A stretch of DNA of 64,000 bases from Streptomyces sp. PCS3-D2 (GCF_000612545.2 NZ_CP097800.1:682001-746000); one strand, 5' to 3'; shown: positions 24,962 to 34,266, counted from the stretch's first letter. Program-made: numbers and translations. Notes: generated by a model from the sequence alone, not told the origin.

Positions 24962-25618
24962 ATGAAGCATCGGGAAGTCCGCGAGCTGATGACCCGCGAG
25001 GTCGTCACCGTCCCCAGCAGCGCTCCGTTCAAGGAGGTCGCGCGCACCCTGACGGAGCACGGGGTGTCGGCCGTTCCCGTCGTCGACGCGGCGGGGCGGC
25101 CGCTCGGCGTGATCTCGGAACGGGACCTGCTACCGAAGTCCGCCGGCCAGAGCGACTACTTCCGGTCGCTTCCCGCACGGGAGGCCTGGGAGGAGGACAA
25201 GGCCGCGGGTACGCGCGCCGAGGAGCTGATGTCCTCGCCGCCCGTGTGCGCCCGACCCGACTGGACCGTCGCCGAGGCCGCCAGGCTGATGGAGGCCCAG
25301 GGAGTCAAGCGGCTCCTGGTCGTGGACGGCTCGGACGTGCTGATCGGGATCGTCAGCCGCCGGGACCTGCTGCGGATCTTCCTCCGCGACGACGAGGACA
25401 TCCGTCGCGAGATCATGGGTGAGGTGCTCGGACTCGGCGCACCCCAGAACCCCTCGGCCATCACCGTGACCGTCACCGACGGCCGGGTGGAACTGGACGG
25501 GACCGTCGGCCTCAGGAGCCTCATCCCCCTCGTCGAACGCCTCTGCCGAACCGTGGACGGTGTGGTCTCGGTGACCCAGCGTCTCGGATACTCCACCGAC
25601 GACACGAATCCGGGCTGA
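24962..25618 (+). CDS. CBS-CBS-BON domain protein 4
   Basis: The 218-residue protein has CBS motifs VRELMTREVVTVPSSAPFKE and AEELMSSPPVCARPDWTVAE. A charged linker (AREAWEEDKAAGTRA) separates them, and the BON domain contains ITVTVTDGRVELDGTVGLRS. ATG 24962 follows AGGAGAGGA, nine bases after the stop of gene 3. It ends 46 bp from the convergent hydrogenase large-subunit gene. The conserved order suggests different ligand ranges on one scaffold, which is inference. Confidence 0.9.
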   Translation: MKHREVRELMTREVVTVPSSAPFKEVARTLTEHGVSAVPVVDAAGRPLGVISERDLLPKSAGQSDYFRSLPAREAWEEDKAAGTRAEELMSSPPVCARPDWTVAEAARLMEAQGVKRLLVVDGSDVLIGIVSRRDLLRIFLRDDEDIRREIMGEVLGLGAPQNPSAITVTVTDGRVELDGTVGLRSLIPLVERLCRTVDGVVSVTQRLGYSTDDTNPG

Positions 25619-25664
25619 GGGAACGCCGCGCCACCTGTGGCCGACCGGCCGCGCCGGGGCGTCG

Positions 25665-27029
25665 TCAGTGGGTGCGTTGGATGTCCAGTTCCAGGAAGTG
25701 GGCCGAACACGAGATGCACGGGTCGTGGTTGCGGACGGCCCGCTCGCACAGCCGCGTGAGCTCGGCCTCGGAACCCTCACCGCGGTCGAGCCCCGCCTGC
25801 ACCAGCCGACGCAGGTCCTCCTCGATGGCGCCCTGGTTCTGGGCGGTCGGCGGCACGATGCGGGCACCGGTGACCCGGCCCCCGCCGTCGAGCGCGTAAC
25901 GGTGGTAGAGCAGGCCGCGCGGTGCCTCCGTGGCACCGTGCCCGGTGCCGGCCCGGGGCGGTACCTCTGTGTACGGGCGGGCCGGACGCTCGTACTCGGC
26001 GATGATCCGGAGTGCCTCTTCCACCGCGTACAGGACTTCCACCGCCCGGACGAGGATGCTGCGGTAGGGGTTCCTGCAGGCCTCCCCCCGCCCCGTGCCC
26101 GCGCGCGACGGGGGGTCGCCGAGGCCGGCCGCCCGTGCCGCTTCCAGCGCCAGCGGGGACAGCAGATGGCCGCTGACCGCCCAGCGGGCGAGCGAGCCGG
26201 TGAGGTGCCTGCGGCCGTCCAGCCGGGAGTGCAGGGCTGTGGAGTGGGGGACCTGCTCCTCGGCCACGTGGTCGGTGAAGTCGCGCAGGGGGAAACCGTA
26301 CGGCGGGGGCGTCGCGGCGTACGGGAGCACGGTGGGGACGCCGGACTCGATGGCGTAGGTGCCGGGCTCGGCGAGGGCGAGCAGGTCGGCGTCGCACTCG
26401 GCGTCGGGGAACTCGAAGCCGGCGACCCAGCGCACCGTGTCCCACGCGTCGTCGAGGGCGGTGCGCAGCCGCTCCTCCAGGGGGCGGAGCTCAGCACGGG
26501 TCGGGGCGCGGTGAAAGCCTCCGAGCCGGACGTTGACGGGGTGGATGGCCCGTCCCCCGAGCAGTTCGACCACGGCGTTCCCGGTCTGCTTCAGGCGCAG
26601 TCCGCGCCTGACGTGCTCCAGATGGGAGCGGGACAGACCGATGACGTCATCCTCGCCGAGGAAGTCCGGTGCGTGCAGCATGTGGATGTGCAGCGTCTGG
26701 CTCTCGATCCATTCGCCGCAGTACAGCAGGCGGCGCAGGGCGGCCAGTTGTCCGTCGACGACGACGCCGCACGCGTCCTCGATGGCGCGGCAGGCACTCA
26801 TCTGGTAGGCGACGGGACAGATCCCGCAGATCCGGGAGGTGAGATCGGGTGGCTCCGTGTGCGCCCTGCCCCTGAGGAAGGCTTCGAAGAACCGCGGCGG
26901 TTCATAGATGCTGAGCCGCGCCTCGGTGACGGTGCCGTGGCGGATCCTCAGGTGCAGCGCGGTCTCGCCCTCGACACGGGCGAGGGAGGGGATGCGGAGC
27001 TCCCGGGCGGGGGGCGTGGGCTCGCTCAT
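25665..27029 (-). CDS. hydA: [NiFe]-hydrogenase large (alpha) subunit, group 3b type
   Basis: The 454-residue catalytic subunit carries both nickel-binding motifs: N-terminal RICGICP (about 67-73) and C-terminal DPCISCSAH near the end. The ten residues after that His ([10 protein letters not shown]) are a typical cleaved extension, and a maturation protease gene lies in the same cluster. The subunit order beta, gamma, delta, alpha matches soluble group 3b NADP-linked (sulf)hydrogenases. It should oxidise or evolve H2 in the cytoplasm. No hyp metal-insertion genes are in this window, so these must lie elsewhere. It overlaps the small subunit gene by four bases. Confidence 0.93.
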   Translation of the reverse strand: MSEPTPPARELRIPSLARVEGETALHLRIRHGTVTEARLSIYEPPRFFEAFLRGRAHTEPPDLTSRICGICPVAYQMSACRAIEDACGVVVDGQLAALRRLLYCGEWIESQTLHIHMLHAPDFLGEDDVIGLSRSHLEHVRRGLRLKQTGNAVVELLGGRAIHPVNVRLGGFHRAPTRAELRPLEERLRTALDDAWDTVRWVAGFEFPDAECDADLLALAEPGTYAIESGVPTVLPYAATPPPYGFPLRDFTDHVAEEQVPHSTALHSRLDGRRHLTGSLARWAVSGHLLSPLALEAARAAGLGDPPSRAGTGRGEACRNPYRSILVRAVEVLYAVEEALRIIAEYERPARPYTEVPPRAGTGHGATEAPRGLLYHRYALDGGGRVTGARIVPPTAQNQGAIEEDLRRLVQAGLDRGEGSEAELTRLCERAVRNHDPCISCSAHFLELDIQRTH

Positions 27030-27844
27030 CCGGGTCCTTCCGCGTCGGCCGTGCCGGGTTGCGCCTGTTCCTCCACGGCGGTGAAGGCGGTCACGTTGAA
27101 GGTGTGCAGGAACCTGGCGATGTCCTCCTCGCCCATCCCGTCACGCTGCATCAGCGGGACCAGCGCGGGCAGGTTCGTGGTTCCGGCCGGCCCGAAGCAG
27201 CCGTAGCAGCCCCGCCCGTACGTCGGGCACAGGGCTCCGCAGCCCGCGTGGGTGACGGGGCCGAGGCAGGGCGTTCCCTGGGCGACGGTGACACAGACGT
27301 TGCCACGCCGCTTGCAGGAGAAGCAGACGCTGTGGTTCGCGATGGCGGGCTTGCGCCCGGCGAGGAACGCGGTGATGACCTCGACGAGCTGACCGCGATC
27401 GATGGGACAGCCGCGCAGTTCGAAGTCGACCGGCACGTGGGCCGAGACCGGCGTGGACGTCGCGAGCGTCTCGATGTACGCGGGGCGGGCGTAGACGGCC
27501 GCCAGGTACCCCTCGACGTCGGCGTAGTTGCGCAGCGCCTGCACGCCGCCGGCCGTGGCGCAGGCGCCGATGGTGACAAGGTGGCGGGCATCCGCGCGGA
27601 TGCGACGGATGCGCTCCAGGTGCTCGGGCGTGCTGACCGACCCTTCGACCAGGACGAGGTCGTAGGGGCCGGGAGCGATGTCGCCGGACGCTTCCAGGAA
27701 GTGGGCGATGTCCAGTTCGGCGGCGATGCCGAGCAGTTCGTCCTCGCAGTCGAGGAGGGTGAGCTGGCAGCCGTCGCAGGAGGCGAGCTTGAACACGCCG
27801 AGTCGGGGGCGGGCGGGAGGCTGGGGTGGGGTGGGGGTGCTCAT
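27026..27844 (-). CDS. hydD: [NiFe]-hydrogenase small (delta) subunit, group 3b type
   Basis: The 272-residue electron-transfer subunit has the proximal-cluster motif [12 protein letters not shown] (about 22-33), then [25 protein letters not shown] and a Cys-rich [19 protein letters not shown]. These provide ligands for three Fe-S clusters, as in the 20-kDa NADH-dehydrogenase-like family. There is no Tat signal, consistent with a cytoplasmic enzyme. It lies one base after the gamma gene and overlaps the alpha gene, so it is translated in step with both. Confidence 0.93.
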   Translation of the reverse strand: MSTPTPPQPPARPRLGVFKLASCDGCQLTLLDCEDELLGIAAELDIAHFLEASGDIAPGPYDLVLVEGSVSTPEHLERIRRIRADARHLVTIGACATAGGVQALRNYADVEGYLAAVYARPAYIETLATSTPVSAHVPVDFELRGCPIDRGQLVEVITAFLAGRKPAIANHSVCFSCKRRGNVCVTVAQGTPCLGPVTHAGCGALCPTYGRGCYGCFGPAGTTNLPALVPLMQRDGMGEEDIARFLHTFNVTAFTAVEEQAQPGTADAEGPG

Positions 27845-27845
27845 C

Positions 27846-28652
27846 TCACAGTTCCCGGACGGTGAGCAGGGGTTCGGCCTGGTCGTAGCGGACGACCGGG
27901 CCGTCGCGGCAGAGGAGGAGGGGCCCGAGCTGGCAGTGCCCGCAGTGGCCGGTGGCGCAGCGCATGTTGCGTTCGAGGGAGACCTGGATGCGGTCGGGGC
28001 GTACCCCTCGGTGGATCAGTGCCCGTGCGGTCGCGCGCATCATCACCTCGGGACCACAGACGAAGGCCACCGTGTCCGACGGCGTGAACCGGGCCTCGCG
28101 CAGCAGGGTGGTGACCACGCCGACCCGGCCGGTCCAGCCGCTGGAGGGCCGGTCGACGGTGACGGCGCCGAACGGCCTCTCCCAGCCGGGGAACTCGTCC
28201 GTGTACAGCAGATCGGCGGGGGTCCGGGCCCCTGCGAGGACGTTCAGCCGCCCGAAGGCGCGGGGGTCGGCCAGAACGGTGTCGACGAGGGGACGCAGTG
28301 GGGCCAGCCCGATGCCGCCGGCGATGACGAGCAGGTCGTTGCCGTGAGCGGCGGCCGTGTCCCAGGCGGTGCCGAAGGGACCGCGCACGCCGACCCACCC
28401 GCCGCTGCGCAGGCCGTACAACGCGCGGGAGACGGCTCCGACGGCGCGCACCGTGTGCGCCAGCCGGTAGCCGCCCTCGATCCGGGATACGGATACCGGG
28501 ATCTCGCCGACGCCGAACGCGTACAGCATCGCGAACTGGCCGGGTGCGAAGGGATCCAGGGCGTCCCCGGCAGGCTCCACCACGAGCGTGACCGTGTCGT
28601 GCGTCTCGTCGCGGCGGTCCACCACGCGGCAGGGAACCGGTGCCGACGTCAC
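27846..28652 (-). CDS. hydG: FAD/NAD(P)-binding oxidoreductase, hydrogenase gamma subunit
   Basis: The 268-residue protein is a ferredoxin-NADP reductase-type module. It has a FAD barrel with [22 protein letters not shown], a nucleotide domain with [16 protein letters not shown] and FVCGPEVMM, and a C-terminal [2Fe-2S] motif ([19 protein letters not shown]) as in PyrK and sulfhydrogenase gamma. It would exchange electrons between NAD(P)H and the hydrogenase core. GTG 28652 is chosen because it overlaps the upstream stop as GTGA. Confidence 0.9.
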   Translation of the reverse strand: MTSAPVPCRVVDRRDETHDTVTLVVEPAGDALDPFAPGQFAMLYAFGVGEIPVSVSRIEGGYRLAHTVRAVGAVSRALYGLRSGGWVGVRGPFGTAWDTAAAHGNDLLVIAGGIGLAPLRPLVDTVLADPRAFGRLNVLAGARTPADLLYTDEFPGWERPFGAVTVDRPSSGWTGRVGVVTTLLREARFTPSDTVAFVCGPEVMMRATARALIHRGVRPDRIQVSLERNMRCATGHCGHCQLGPLLLCRDGPVVRYDQAEPLLTVREL

Positions 28653-29134
28653 GGTGCGGCTCCGCTTCCCCGCGGTCCCGGCGGTCCGTAGAGGTCGAGC
28701 AGCCGGGTCCGGGTGGCCCGCAGCCGGTCGCCGATGGTCTCGGCGACGGCGGTGACCAGCGACAGGCCCAGTGCCGTGTCCTCGGCGCACAGGTCCTGGA
28801 CGGCGTCGGCATCGAACTCCCAGGCGCGGACGGGCTCCCGGGTCTCGGCCGCCAGGTGCCACTGGCGCGGGGGACACAGCCAGGACCAGCCGAGCAGGCT
28901 GCCCGCGCCGACGGTCTCGACGACCGCACGGCCCCGACCGGGCACGTGGATGTCGAGCGCGACCGTGCCCGAGCGAATGATCCAGAAGCGGTCGGCCTCC
29001 TCCCCTTCCTCGAAGATCCGGGTGCTGCCCGGAAGGGCGACGTCACGGGCGAGGGCCATCAGCCTCCCGCGGTGCTCCGCCGTCAGCGCGGCGAGCACGC
29101 CCTCGCCGGGAGGCCCACCCGGATGCGCGGTCAC
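28649..29134 (-). CDS. cyclic-nucleotide-binding domain protein without DNA-binding domain (hydrogenase operon)
   Basis: The 161-residue protein is one cNMP-binding fold (about 25-120) with FEEGEEADRFWIIRSGTVALDI. The usual ligand-loop sequence GE-x5-RSA is replaced by AGSLLGWSWLCPPRQWHLAA. It has no helix-turn-helix, so it cannot act as a CRP-type repressor. Its gene overlaps both neighbours by GTGA between the beta and gamma genes, implying a role in the hydrogenase complex or its regulation. A close paralogue stands alone at 31699. Confidence 0.85.
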   Translation of the reverse strand: MTAHPGGPPGEGVLAALTAEHRGRLMALARDVALPGSTRIFEEGEEADRFWIIRSGTVALDIHVPGRGRAVVETVGAGSLLGWSWLCPPRQWHLAAETREPVRAWEFDADAVQDLCAEDTALGLSLVTAVAETIGDRLRATRTRLLDLYGPPGPRGSGAAP

Positions 29135-30300
29135 GGCGTGTCCTCGCGCCGCGCGGCCTCCTGGTGCAGGGCGTGGGCTTCCTCGGTGAGGTCGATCCCC
29201 GTGGGACACCACACGATGCACCGGCCGCAGCCGACACACCCCGAACTGTCGAACTGGTCGTGCCAGGTGCCCAGCTTGTGGGTGAGCCACTGACGGTAGC
29301 GGCTGCGGGGAGAGGACCGGACGGGGCCGCCGTGCAGGAGCGAGAAGTCCAGGTCGTAGCAGGAGTCCCAGAGGCGCCAGCGCTCGGCGTGATCGCCGGT
29401 CAGGTCGGTCACGTCCTCCGTGGTGGTGCAGAAGCAGGTGGGGCAGACCATGGTGCAGTTGCCGCAGCTCAGGCAGCGGGCGGCGACGTCGTCCCAGCGA
29501 TCCGCCTCCAGGTTGTCCCGCATCAGGGTGCGCAGGTCCACCGGCGGCATGGAGCGGCCCATGCGTTCGGCGGCGGCGCCCACGGCCCGGACCGCGGCCG
29601 TCCGGGTGGCGTCGTCGGGGCTCCGCCGCGGCAGTTCCGCGAGGACCGCGGCGCCCTCCTCGCTCCCGCTCCGACACAGGAAGCGGTGGCCCGCATCGTC
29701 CACGATCTCGGTGAGGGCGAGGTCATACCCGGCGTCGGCGGCCGGCCCCCCGCCCATGGAGACGCAGAAGCAGGTGGCACCCGGCTCGGTGCACTCGGCC
29801 GCGATCAGGAAGGCACCCGTCCGCCGGGACAGATAGGTGGGGTCCCGGTACCTGCCTGCGCCCATCACCCGGTCCAGGATCCGAACGGCGCGCAGGTCGC
29901 AGGGCCGCACGCCGAGGAACGCGTACGACGTGCCCGGCCGCTCCTCCTCGCGGACGACGGGAGTACCGTCCGGACCCCGGTCCGCGGACCACTGGCGGAC
30001 GCGCTGCGGGTGCAGGAACGACTTCCACGACTGGGGTCCCGCGCTGTGCGCGAAGGCCGCCCCGTCCTCGCGGGGGCGGAGCCGGTACCGCCCGGCCTCC
30101 AGCTCGACCCCCCAGCCGTAGGGGAGTGCGTCGGCGGAGTCCAGTTCGTCGAGGACGATCGCGCCGTCGCGGACGGTCGGGCCGATCACCGTGCGGCCGC
30201 GCCGCTTCAGGACACGTACGAGGGCGTCCAGCCCGTCGCGGTCCAGGACCGCCTCGGCCTGATGGTCGGGGACGGCTCCGGCGTCCGAAGCGTCGGTCAT
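29131..30300 (-). CDS. hydB: 4Fe-4S dicluster protein, hydrogenase beta subunit
   Basis: The 389-residue protein resembles HydB/AsrA. An N-terminal globular part includes FLGVRPCDLRAVRILD and ECTEPGATCFC, and two ferredoxin motifs follow: CLSCGNCTMVCPTCFC (about 290-305) and GCVGCGRCIVWCPTGID (about 357-373). It should relay electrons between the gamma flavoprotein and the NiFe core. ATG 30300 has GAGAGGTGC upstream; the frame extends seven codons further but without a ribosome site. Confidence 0.9.
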   Translation of the reverse strand: MTDASDAGAVPDHQAEAVLDRDGLDALVRVLKRRGRTVIGPTVRDGAIVLDELDSADALPYGWGVELEAGRYRLRPREDGAAFAHSAGPQSWKSFLHPQRVRQWSADRGPDGTPVVREEERPGTSYAFLGVRPCDLRAVRILDRVMGAGRYRDPTYLSRRTGAFLIAAECTEPGATCFCVSMGGGPAADAGYDLALTEIVDDAGHRFLCRSGSEEGAAVLAELPRRSPDDATRTAAVRAVGAAAERMGRSMPPVDLRTLMRDNLEADRWDDVAARCLSCGNCTMVCPTCFCTTTEDVTDLTGDHAERWRLWDSCYDLDFSLLHGGPVRSSPRSRYRQWLTHKLGTWHDQFDSSGCVGCGRCIVWCPTGIDLTEEAHALHQEAARREDTP

Positions 30301-30342
30301 GGTGCACCTCTCGGTTTCCACGTGCCTGGATCCGGCAGCATG

Positions 30343-30879
30343 TCAGACCTGCGGGCTCAGGCGGTCGAACCCGGTCCGGCGAGTCCGATCGCCGTGCCGG
30401 TGGGCGTCCGCCTCGATGCGTCGGGCCAGCAGCGGCAGGGCTCCCTCCACCGCCGGGGTGAGCCCGGGGCCCAGCGAGCGGTCCGCGCCCTCGACCGCGT
30501 ACACGATGAGACGGCCGGGGCCCCGCCCGACGCGCTCTGCGAGGACCAGGGCCTCGGCGAGCCCCAGGCCGTGGGTGCTCTGCCGGCCCGCGGCGGCCGG
30601 GTGGGGCGTCCCACCGGGAGTCGCGCACCACCGGTGCGTCCGCCCGGGCTGCGCCGCGGGCGGGAAGCAGGCGTCGACGACGACGGCGAGGGCCCTGCCG
30701 TCCCACAGGCCGATCAGCCGGCCGGGATCTCCGTCGCACTGTGCGAGCTCGGTGCCGGGAGGGAGGGGCCGCCGCGCCCTCCGTGCGCGCAGCAGCGCGA
30801 TCGTCGCCCACCCCGCGCCGTCATCACGTCTGAACTCGTTTCCGATCCCGATGATCGCCGTACCGGCGAGGGGCTTCAT
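30343..30879 (-). CDS. [NiFe]-hydrogenase maturation protease (HycI/HoxM family)
   Basis: The 178-residue protein starts IIGIGNEFRRDDGAG, where Glu and Asp are nickel ligands. It contains VVVDACFPP (second acidic site) and THGLGLAEAL (His ligand). These are the three conserved elements of endopeptidases that trim the large subunit C-terminus after metal insertion; the matching extension is seen on the alpha subunit encoded at 25665. It is the first gene of the hydrogenase operon, 42 bp before the beta gene. Confidence 0.88.
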   Translation of the reverse strand: MKPLAGTAIIGIGNEFRRDDGAGWATIALLRARRARRPLPPGTELAQCDGDPGRLIGLWDGRALAVVVDACFPPAAQPGRTHRWCATPGGTPHPAAAGRQSTHGLGLAEALVLAERVGRGPGRLIVYAVEGADRSLGPGLTPAVEGALPLLARRIEADAHRHGDRTRRTGFDRLSPQV

Positions 30880-31000
30880 GGGTACCCGCTTTCCTCTTCC
30901 GGGTGTCTGCGGGCACAGCCTGCCCTGCGCGCGGGACGGTCACCTGCGCCACGGGCCGAACGGCGTACGGCGCGGGCGCCGGGTCGGGGGACGGGCCTGC

Positions 31001-31045
31001 GGGTCGGGCCTCGACGGGTCGGGCCTCGACGGGTTGGCCCTCGAC
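31001..31045. repeat. three-unit 15-bp tandem repeat
   Basis: GGGTCGGGCCTCGAC occurs twice exactly, followed by GGGTTGGCCCTCGAC. It lies in the 180-bp gap between the PPOX gene and the protease gene, just after the PPOX stop. Its period keeps a reading frame open but no gene is supported. Confidence 0.75.
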
Positions 31046-31059
31046 GGTGGCGGCCGTGG

Positions 31060-31518
31060 TCAGGATCCGAGGCGGAAGCCCGTGACGAGTTCGGACCGGA
31101 TGCGCAGGACGTCGGCCATCGGTCGGTCCCTCCACGGGTCGAGCAGGGCCGCCAGCCGTTCGGCTTCGTCGCGGTTCACGATGAGCTCGGCGTGACCGAT
31201 CACGACGACGCTCCAGCCGAGATGGGTGCAGGCGTCGATGGCGTCGGCTTCGTAGCCGAGGACGAGACCGGGTTCGCCGGGCGTGGGCGCCAGCGACGCG
31301 CGTGAAACGCCCTCGTCCACGCGGACGAGAACGTCCTCCCCGTCGACGTGGTGGCTCGTCGGCCGGATGGCCGGCAGCGCCCGGTGGGTGAAGACGAGGC
31401 GGCCGAGCGAGACGGTGGCCAGGAGCCGCAGCGCCTCGGTACGGTCCAGTTGCCGTGTGGGCCGCACCCGGTTCGCCGCGGGGCCGTCGGCCGGTCTCCT
31501 GCTGGTTTCCTGATCCAT
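31060..31518 (-). CDS. pyridoxamine 5'-phosphate oxidase-like (PPOX) FMN/F420-binding protein
   Basis: The 152-residue split-barrel protein has EALRLLATVSLGRLVFTH, ALPAIRPTSHHVDGEDVLV and LGWSVVVIGHAELI, the typical PPOX/F420-type pattern. Such proteins are frequent in DosR-like regulons and bind flavin, F420 or haem. ATG 31518 follows GGAGGG. Two palindromic sites lie upstream in the region shared with the divergent gene at 31699. It may be the first gene of the hydrogenase transcript, 180 bp upstream of the protease gene. Confidence 0.85.
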   Translation of the reverse strand: MDQETSRRPADGPAANRVRPTRQLDRTEALRLLATVSLGRLVFTHRALPAIRPTSHHVDGEDVLVRVDEGVSRASLAPTPGEPGLVLGYEADAIDACTHLGWSVVVIGHAELIVNRDEAERLAALLDPWRDRPMADVLRIRSELVTGFRLGS

Positions 31519-31595
31519 TCCGCGGCCCTCCGCTCCGGCCCCGTGACCTCGGCCTCGGCTCCACCCAGCGTCCGTTCCGGTCCGTACCCCGGGCC

Positions 31596-31643
31596 AGGGC
31601 CGAATGGGCCCCTGTCCCGGGGAACCGGGGGCCGGTCGGCCCA
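31596..31643. promoter_or_regulatory. two DosR-box-like palindromes in a divergent promoter
   Basis: On the minus strand, 31596-31611 reads GGGCCCATTCGGCCCT; on the plus strand, 31628-31643 reads GGGGCCGGTCGGCCCA. They are 32 bp apart start to start, three helical turns. They lie 78 bp before the PPOX gene and 55 bp before the cNMP-binding gene. Confidence 0.6.
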
Positions 31644-31698
31644 TCCCCGCCGCCGGCGGTACCGCCCAGACTTGAACCGGAACCGACCGGAGGCCGCC

Positions 31699-32163
31699 AT
31701 GAGGACCACTCCCCCTACGAAAGTCGCCGGTGCGCTGCCGGCTGAACACCGTTCCCGGCTGATGGGTGTTGCCCGGGAGGTCAACTTCCCCGAGAGCGCA
31801 CGCCTCTTCGACGAGGGCGGGCGCGCGGACAGGTTCTGGATCGTCCGTACGGGCCTCGTGGCCCTGGACGTGCCCGTGCCCGGCAGACCGCCTGCGGTGA
31901 TCGAAAGCCTCGGGCCGGGTGAACTCGTCGGGTGCTCGTGGATGTTGGAGCCCCGTTCCTGGAGGCTGGGGGCCGTGGCCACGACGCCGGTTCGCACCTA
32001 CGAGTTCGACGCCGCCGCCGTGCGCACGATGATGGACGCCGACCCTGCCTTCGGCTCCGCGATGGGCCACTGGGTCGCGCAGGTGCTCGCGCACCGGCTG
32101 CACTCCGCCCGGGTACGGCTGCTCGACCTCTACGCCCCGCACGGCAGCGGCAGCCGTGTCTGA
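31699..32163 (+). CDS. cyclic-nucleotide-binding domain protein without DNA-binding domain (solitary)
   Basis: This 154-residue protein is a paralogue of the one at 28649: both share EHR-x-RLM, ARLFDEGGRADRFWIVRTG (here) and a C-terminal ARVRLLDLY helix. It has one cNMP-binding fold and no helix-turn-helix. ATG 31699 follows CGGAGG. It is divergent from the PPOX gene over two palindromic sites and convergent with the GAF kinase gene. It may sense a small ligand or redox state together with the hydrogenase-linked copy. Confidence 0.85.
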   Translation: MRTTPPTKVAGALPAEHRSRLMGVAREVNFPESARLFDEGGRADRFWIVRTGLVALDVPVPGRPPAVIESLGPGELVGCSWMLEPRSWRLGAVATTPVRTYEFDAAAVRTMMDADPAFGSAMGHWVAQVLAHRLHSARVRLLDLYAPHGSGSRV

Positions 32164-32193
32164 CGGCCGTAGCCGTGTGACGGCGGGCAGCAC

Positions 32194-33945
32194 TCACCCG
32201 GAAGGCGGGCGGTGTCCCACGGCGTCCAAGGGGACCCGCCAGCGCAGCGTCGTGCCCTGACCGTTCGGCCCGGGCGCGGACACGGAGAGTTCGCCTCCCA
32301 GGCGTTCGGCCCGTTCCGCAAGGTTGCGGAGCCCGCTGCGGCGGCCTCCCTCCGCCATCCCGACTCCGTCGTCGCCGACCAGTACGGTCAGGACTCCTTC
32401 GGCGGCCGAGATCGAGACGTCCGCCCGGCGCGCCTTGGCGTGCCGGGCGACGTTGGTGAGCCCTTCCGTGATCACGGCGAGCACCTCGTCGGCGGTCTCG
32501 TCGGACACCTCGGTGTCGATCAGGCCCTCCATCCGCAGGGCCGGGGTGAAGCCGAGTACCGGGGCGGCTTCCTCCACCGCCCGTACGGCGCGGACGCGCA
32601 ACTTCGGAGGACCTCCGGGAGCCTCGTGTTCCCGGAGCCCGAAGATCGTCGAACGGATGATCTTGATGGTGGCGTCCAGATCGTCGATCGCCCGCGCGAG
32701 ACGCTCGGAAGCCTCGGGGTGCTCCACGAAGCGCTGGGCGCTCTGGAGGGTCATGCCCGTGGCGAAGAGCCGCTGGATGGCGAGATCGTGGAGGTCGCGG
32801 GCGATGCGGTCGTGGTCCTCCAGCATGCTCGTCTGCTCGGCTTCCCGGCGGCGGGCGGCGAGCTCCAGCGCCACCGCGGCCTGGCCGGCGAACCCGGGCA
32901 GTGCCGCGATCTGCGCGCGGGCGAACCCCGGGCGACCGCGCCTGCGGGCCAGGGTGAGGACGCCGCTCACCCGCTGCCTGGTGCCGAACGTGACGACGAC
33001 GGCGGGGCCGAATCCCCGCCACCGTTCCGGCTGCACGGTGATCCGGTCGTCGGCCTCGACGTCGGCCACGGCGATCAGTCGGTCCTGCTCGCCGAGGGCG
33101 ACGGCTGCCAGTGTGCCGCCGCTGCTGGGCAGCACGACGCCGCGGTGCGCATCGGCGCCCTCCCCCACGGCCAGCGAGTCGCGCAGTTCACCGCTCTGGC
33201 CCACGACGGAGAAGACACCGAGGTCGGCGCCGGTGATGTCGCGGGCACGCTCCAGCATCCCTTCCAGCACCTCCGTCTCGGCCGAGCCGGAGAGCAGGGC
33301 ACTGGTGAATGCGGAGCTGGCGGCCAGCCAGCGCTCCCGGAGGCGCACCTCTTCGAAGAGGCGGGCGTTCTCGATGGCGATGCCGGCCGCCACCGCCAAG
33401 GTGGACAGAACGCCCTCGTCCTCCTCGTCGAAGGCCATGCCCCCGCGCTTCTCGGTCATGTAGAGGTTGCCGAACACGGCCTCGCGGACCCGGATGGGAA
33501 CCCCGAGGAAGGAGTGCATCGGGGGGTGGTGGGCCGGGAAGCCGTAGGAGGCGGGATGATCGGACAGTTCGGCGAGGCGGAGCGGCTCGGGGTGGCGGAT
33601 GAGCTCGCCGAGGAGTCCGTGGCCGGAGGGCAGGTCGCCGATCTCGGCCCGGAGGTCGTCGCCGATGCCGACGGGGAGGAACTGGGCGAGCTTCCGGTCG
33701 TCGCCGATGACCCCCAGCGCTCCGTACTCCGCGTCCACCAGCACGACGGCGGCTTCGACGATGCGCCTCAGGACCTGCGGCAGGTCCAGCTCCCGGCCGA
33801 CGGACATCACGGCGTCGAGGAGGCCGTTGAGACGGTCCCTCGCCCCACGGACCTCGTCGATGCGGACCTGGAGCTCCGCGAGCAGTTCGTCCAGCCGCAA
33901 CCCCGGGAGCCCCGGGCGCGCGGGATCCCGCTCGTCCCCGCCCAT
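32194..33945 (-). CDS. GAF-domain sensor histidine kinase, DevS/DosT-like
   Basis: The 583-residue soluble kinase has two GAF domains (about 50-200 and 225-365), a HisKA_3 dimerisation domain with the H-box IARDLHDLAIQRL (His386), and a NarL-type ATPase domain ending TTLRWRVPL. The first GAF contains FPAHHPPMHSFLGVPIRVRE; His139 or His140 sits where the haem-binding His of mycobacterial DevS/DosT lies. It may therefore sense O2, NO, CO or redox. Start ATG 33945 follows GGAGG. No NarL-type response regulator is in the window. It closes a long co-directional block. Confidence 0.9.
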   Translation of the reverse strand: MGGDERDPARPGLPGLRLDELLAELQVRIDEVRGARDRLNGLLDAVMSVGRELDLPQVLRRIVEAAVVLVDAEYGALGVIGDDRKLAQFLPVGIGDDLRAEIGDLPSGHGLLGELIRHPEPLRLAELSDHPASYGFPAHHPPMHSFLGVPIRVREAVFGNLYMTEKRGGMAFDEEDEGVLSTLAVAAGIAIENARLFEEVRLRERWLAASSAFTSALLSGSAETEVLEGMLERARDITGADLGVFSVVGQSGELRDSLAVGEGADAHRGVVLPSSGGTLAAVALGEQDRLIAVADVEADDRITVQPERWRGFGPAVVVTFGTRQRVSGVLTLARRRGRPGFARAQIAALPGFAGQAAVALELAARRREAEQTSMLEDHDRIARDLHDLAIQRLFATGMTLQSAQRFVEHPEASERLARAIDDLDATIKIIRSTIFGLREHEAPGGPPKLRVRAVRAVEEAAPVLGFTPALRMEGLIDTEVSDETADEVLAVITEGLTNVARHAKARRADVSISAAEGVLTVLVGDDGVGMAEGGRRSGLRNLAERAERLGGELSVSAPGPNGQGTTLRWRVPLDAVGHRPPSG

Positions 33946-34030
33946 GCGCACCTCCAAGCGACGCCCGGGGAAGTCCGGCCTGCCTCCTCACCGTATCCCC
34001 GCCCCCGCGTTCCCGCTCAGGCCGTGGGCG

Positions 34031-34266
34031 TCATGCGGAGTCGTCCGGGCCCAGATGCCGGATGTGGGCGTCGGGCCCGGGGAAGTACAGCGTCGTCCTG
34101 CCGGTGTCCGACCAGCGGACGTCGTAGGGCGGAGTGCCGTCGTCGTGGTGCAGGCCGACGACTTCGCCGTCCCGGCCCGGCTTGCCCACCGTCGGCCCTC
34201 CCACGACTATCTCGTCGCCGAGACGGGCCCGGGTGCCGTGCCCTGACATGCGCTTCTCCATGACCA

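Noticed and set aside
28649-29134. Annotation as a CRP/FNR transcription factor
   Set aside because: The chain ends after the cNMP-binding fold and its C-helix, with no helix-turn-helix.
31001-31045. The 15-bp tandem repeat considered as a regulator-binding array
   Set aside because: It lies directly after the PPOX stop and has no palindromic or promoter context; slippage is a simpler explanation.
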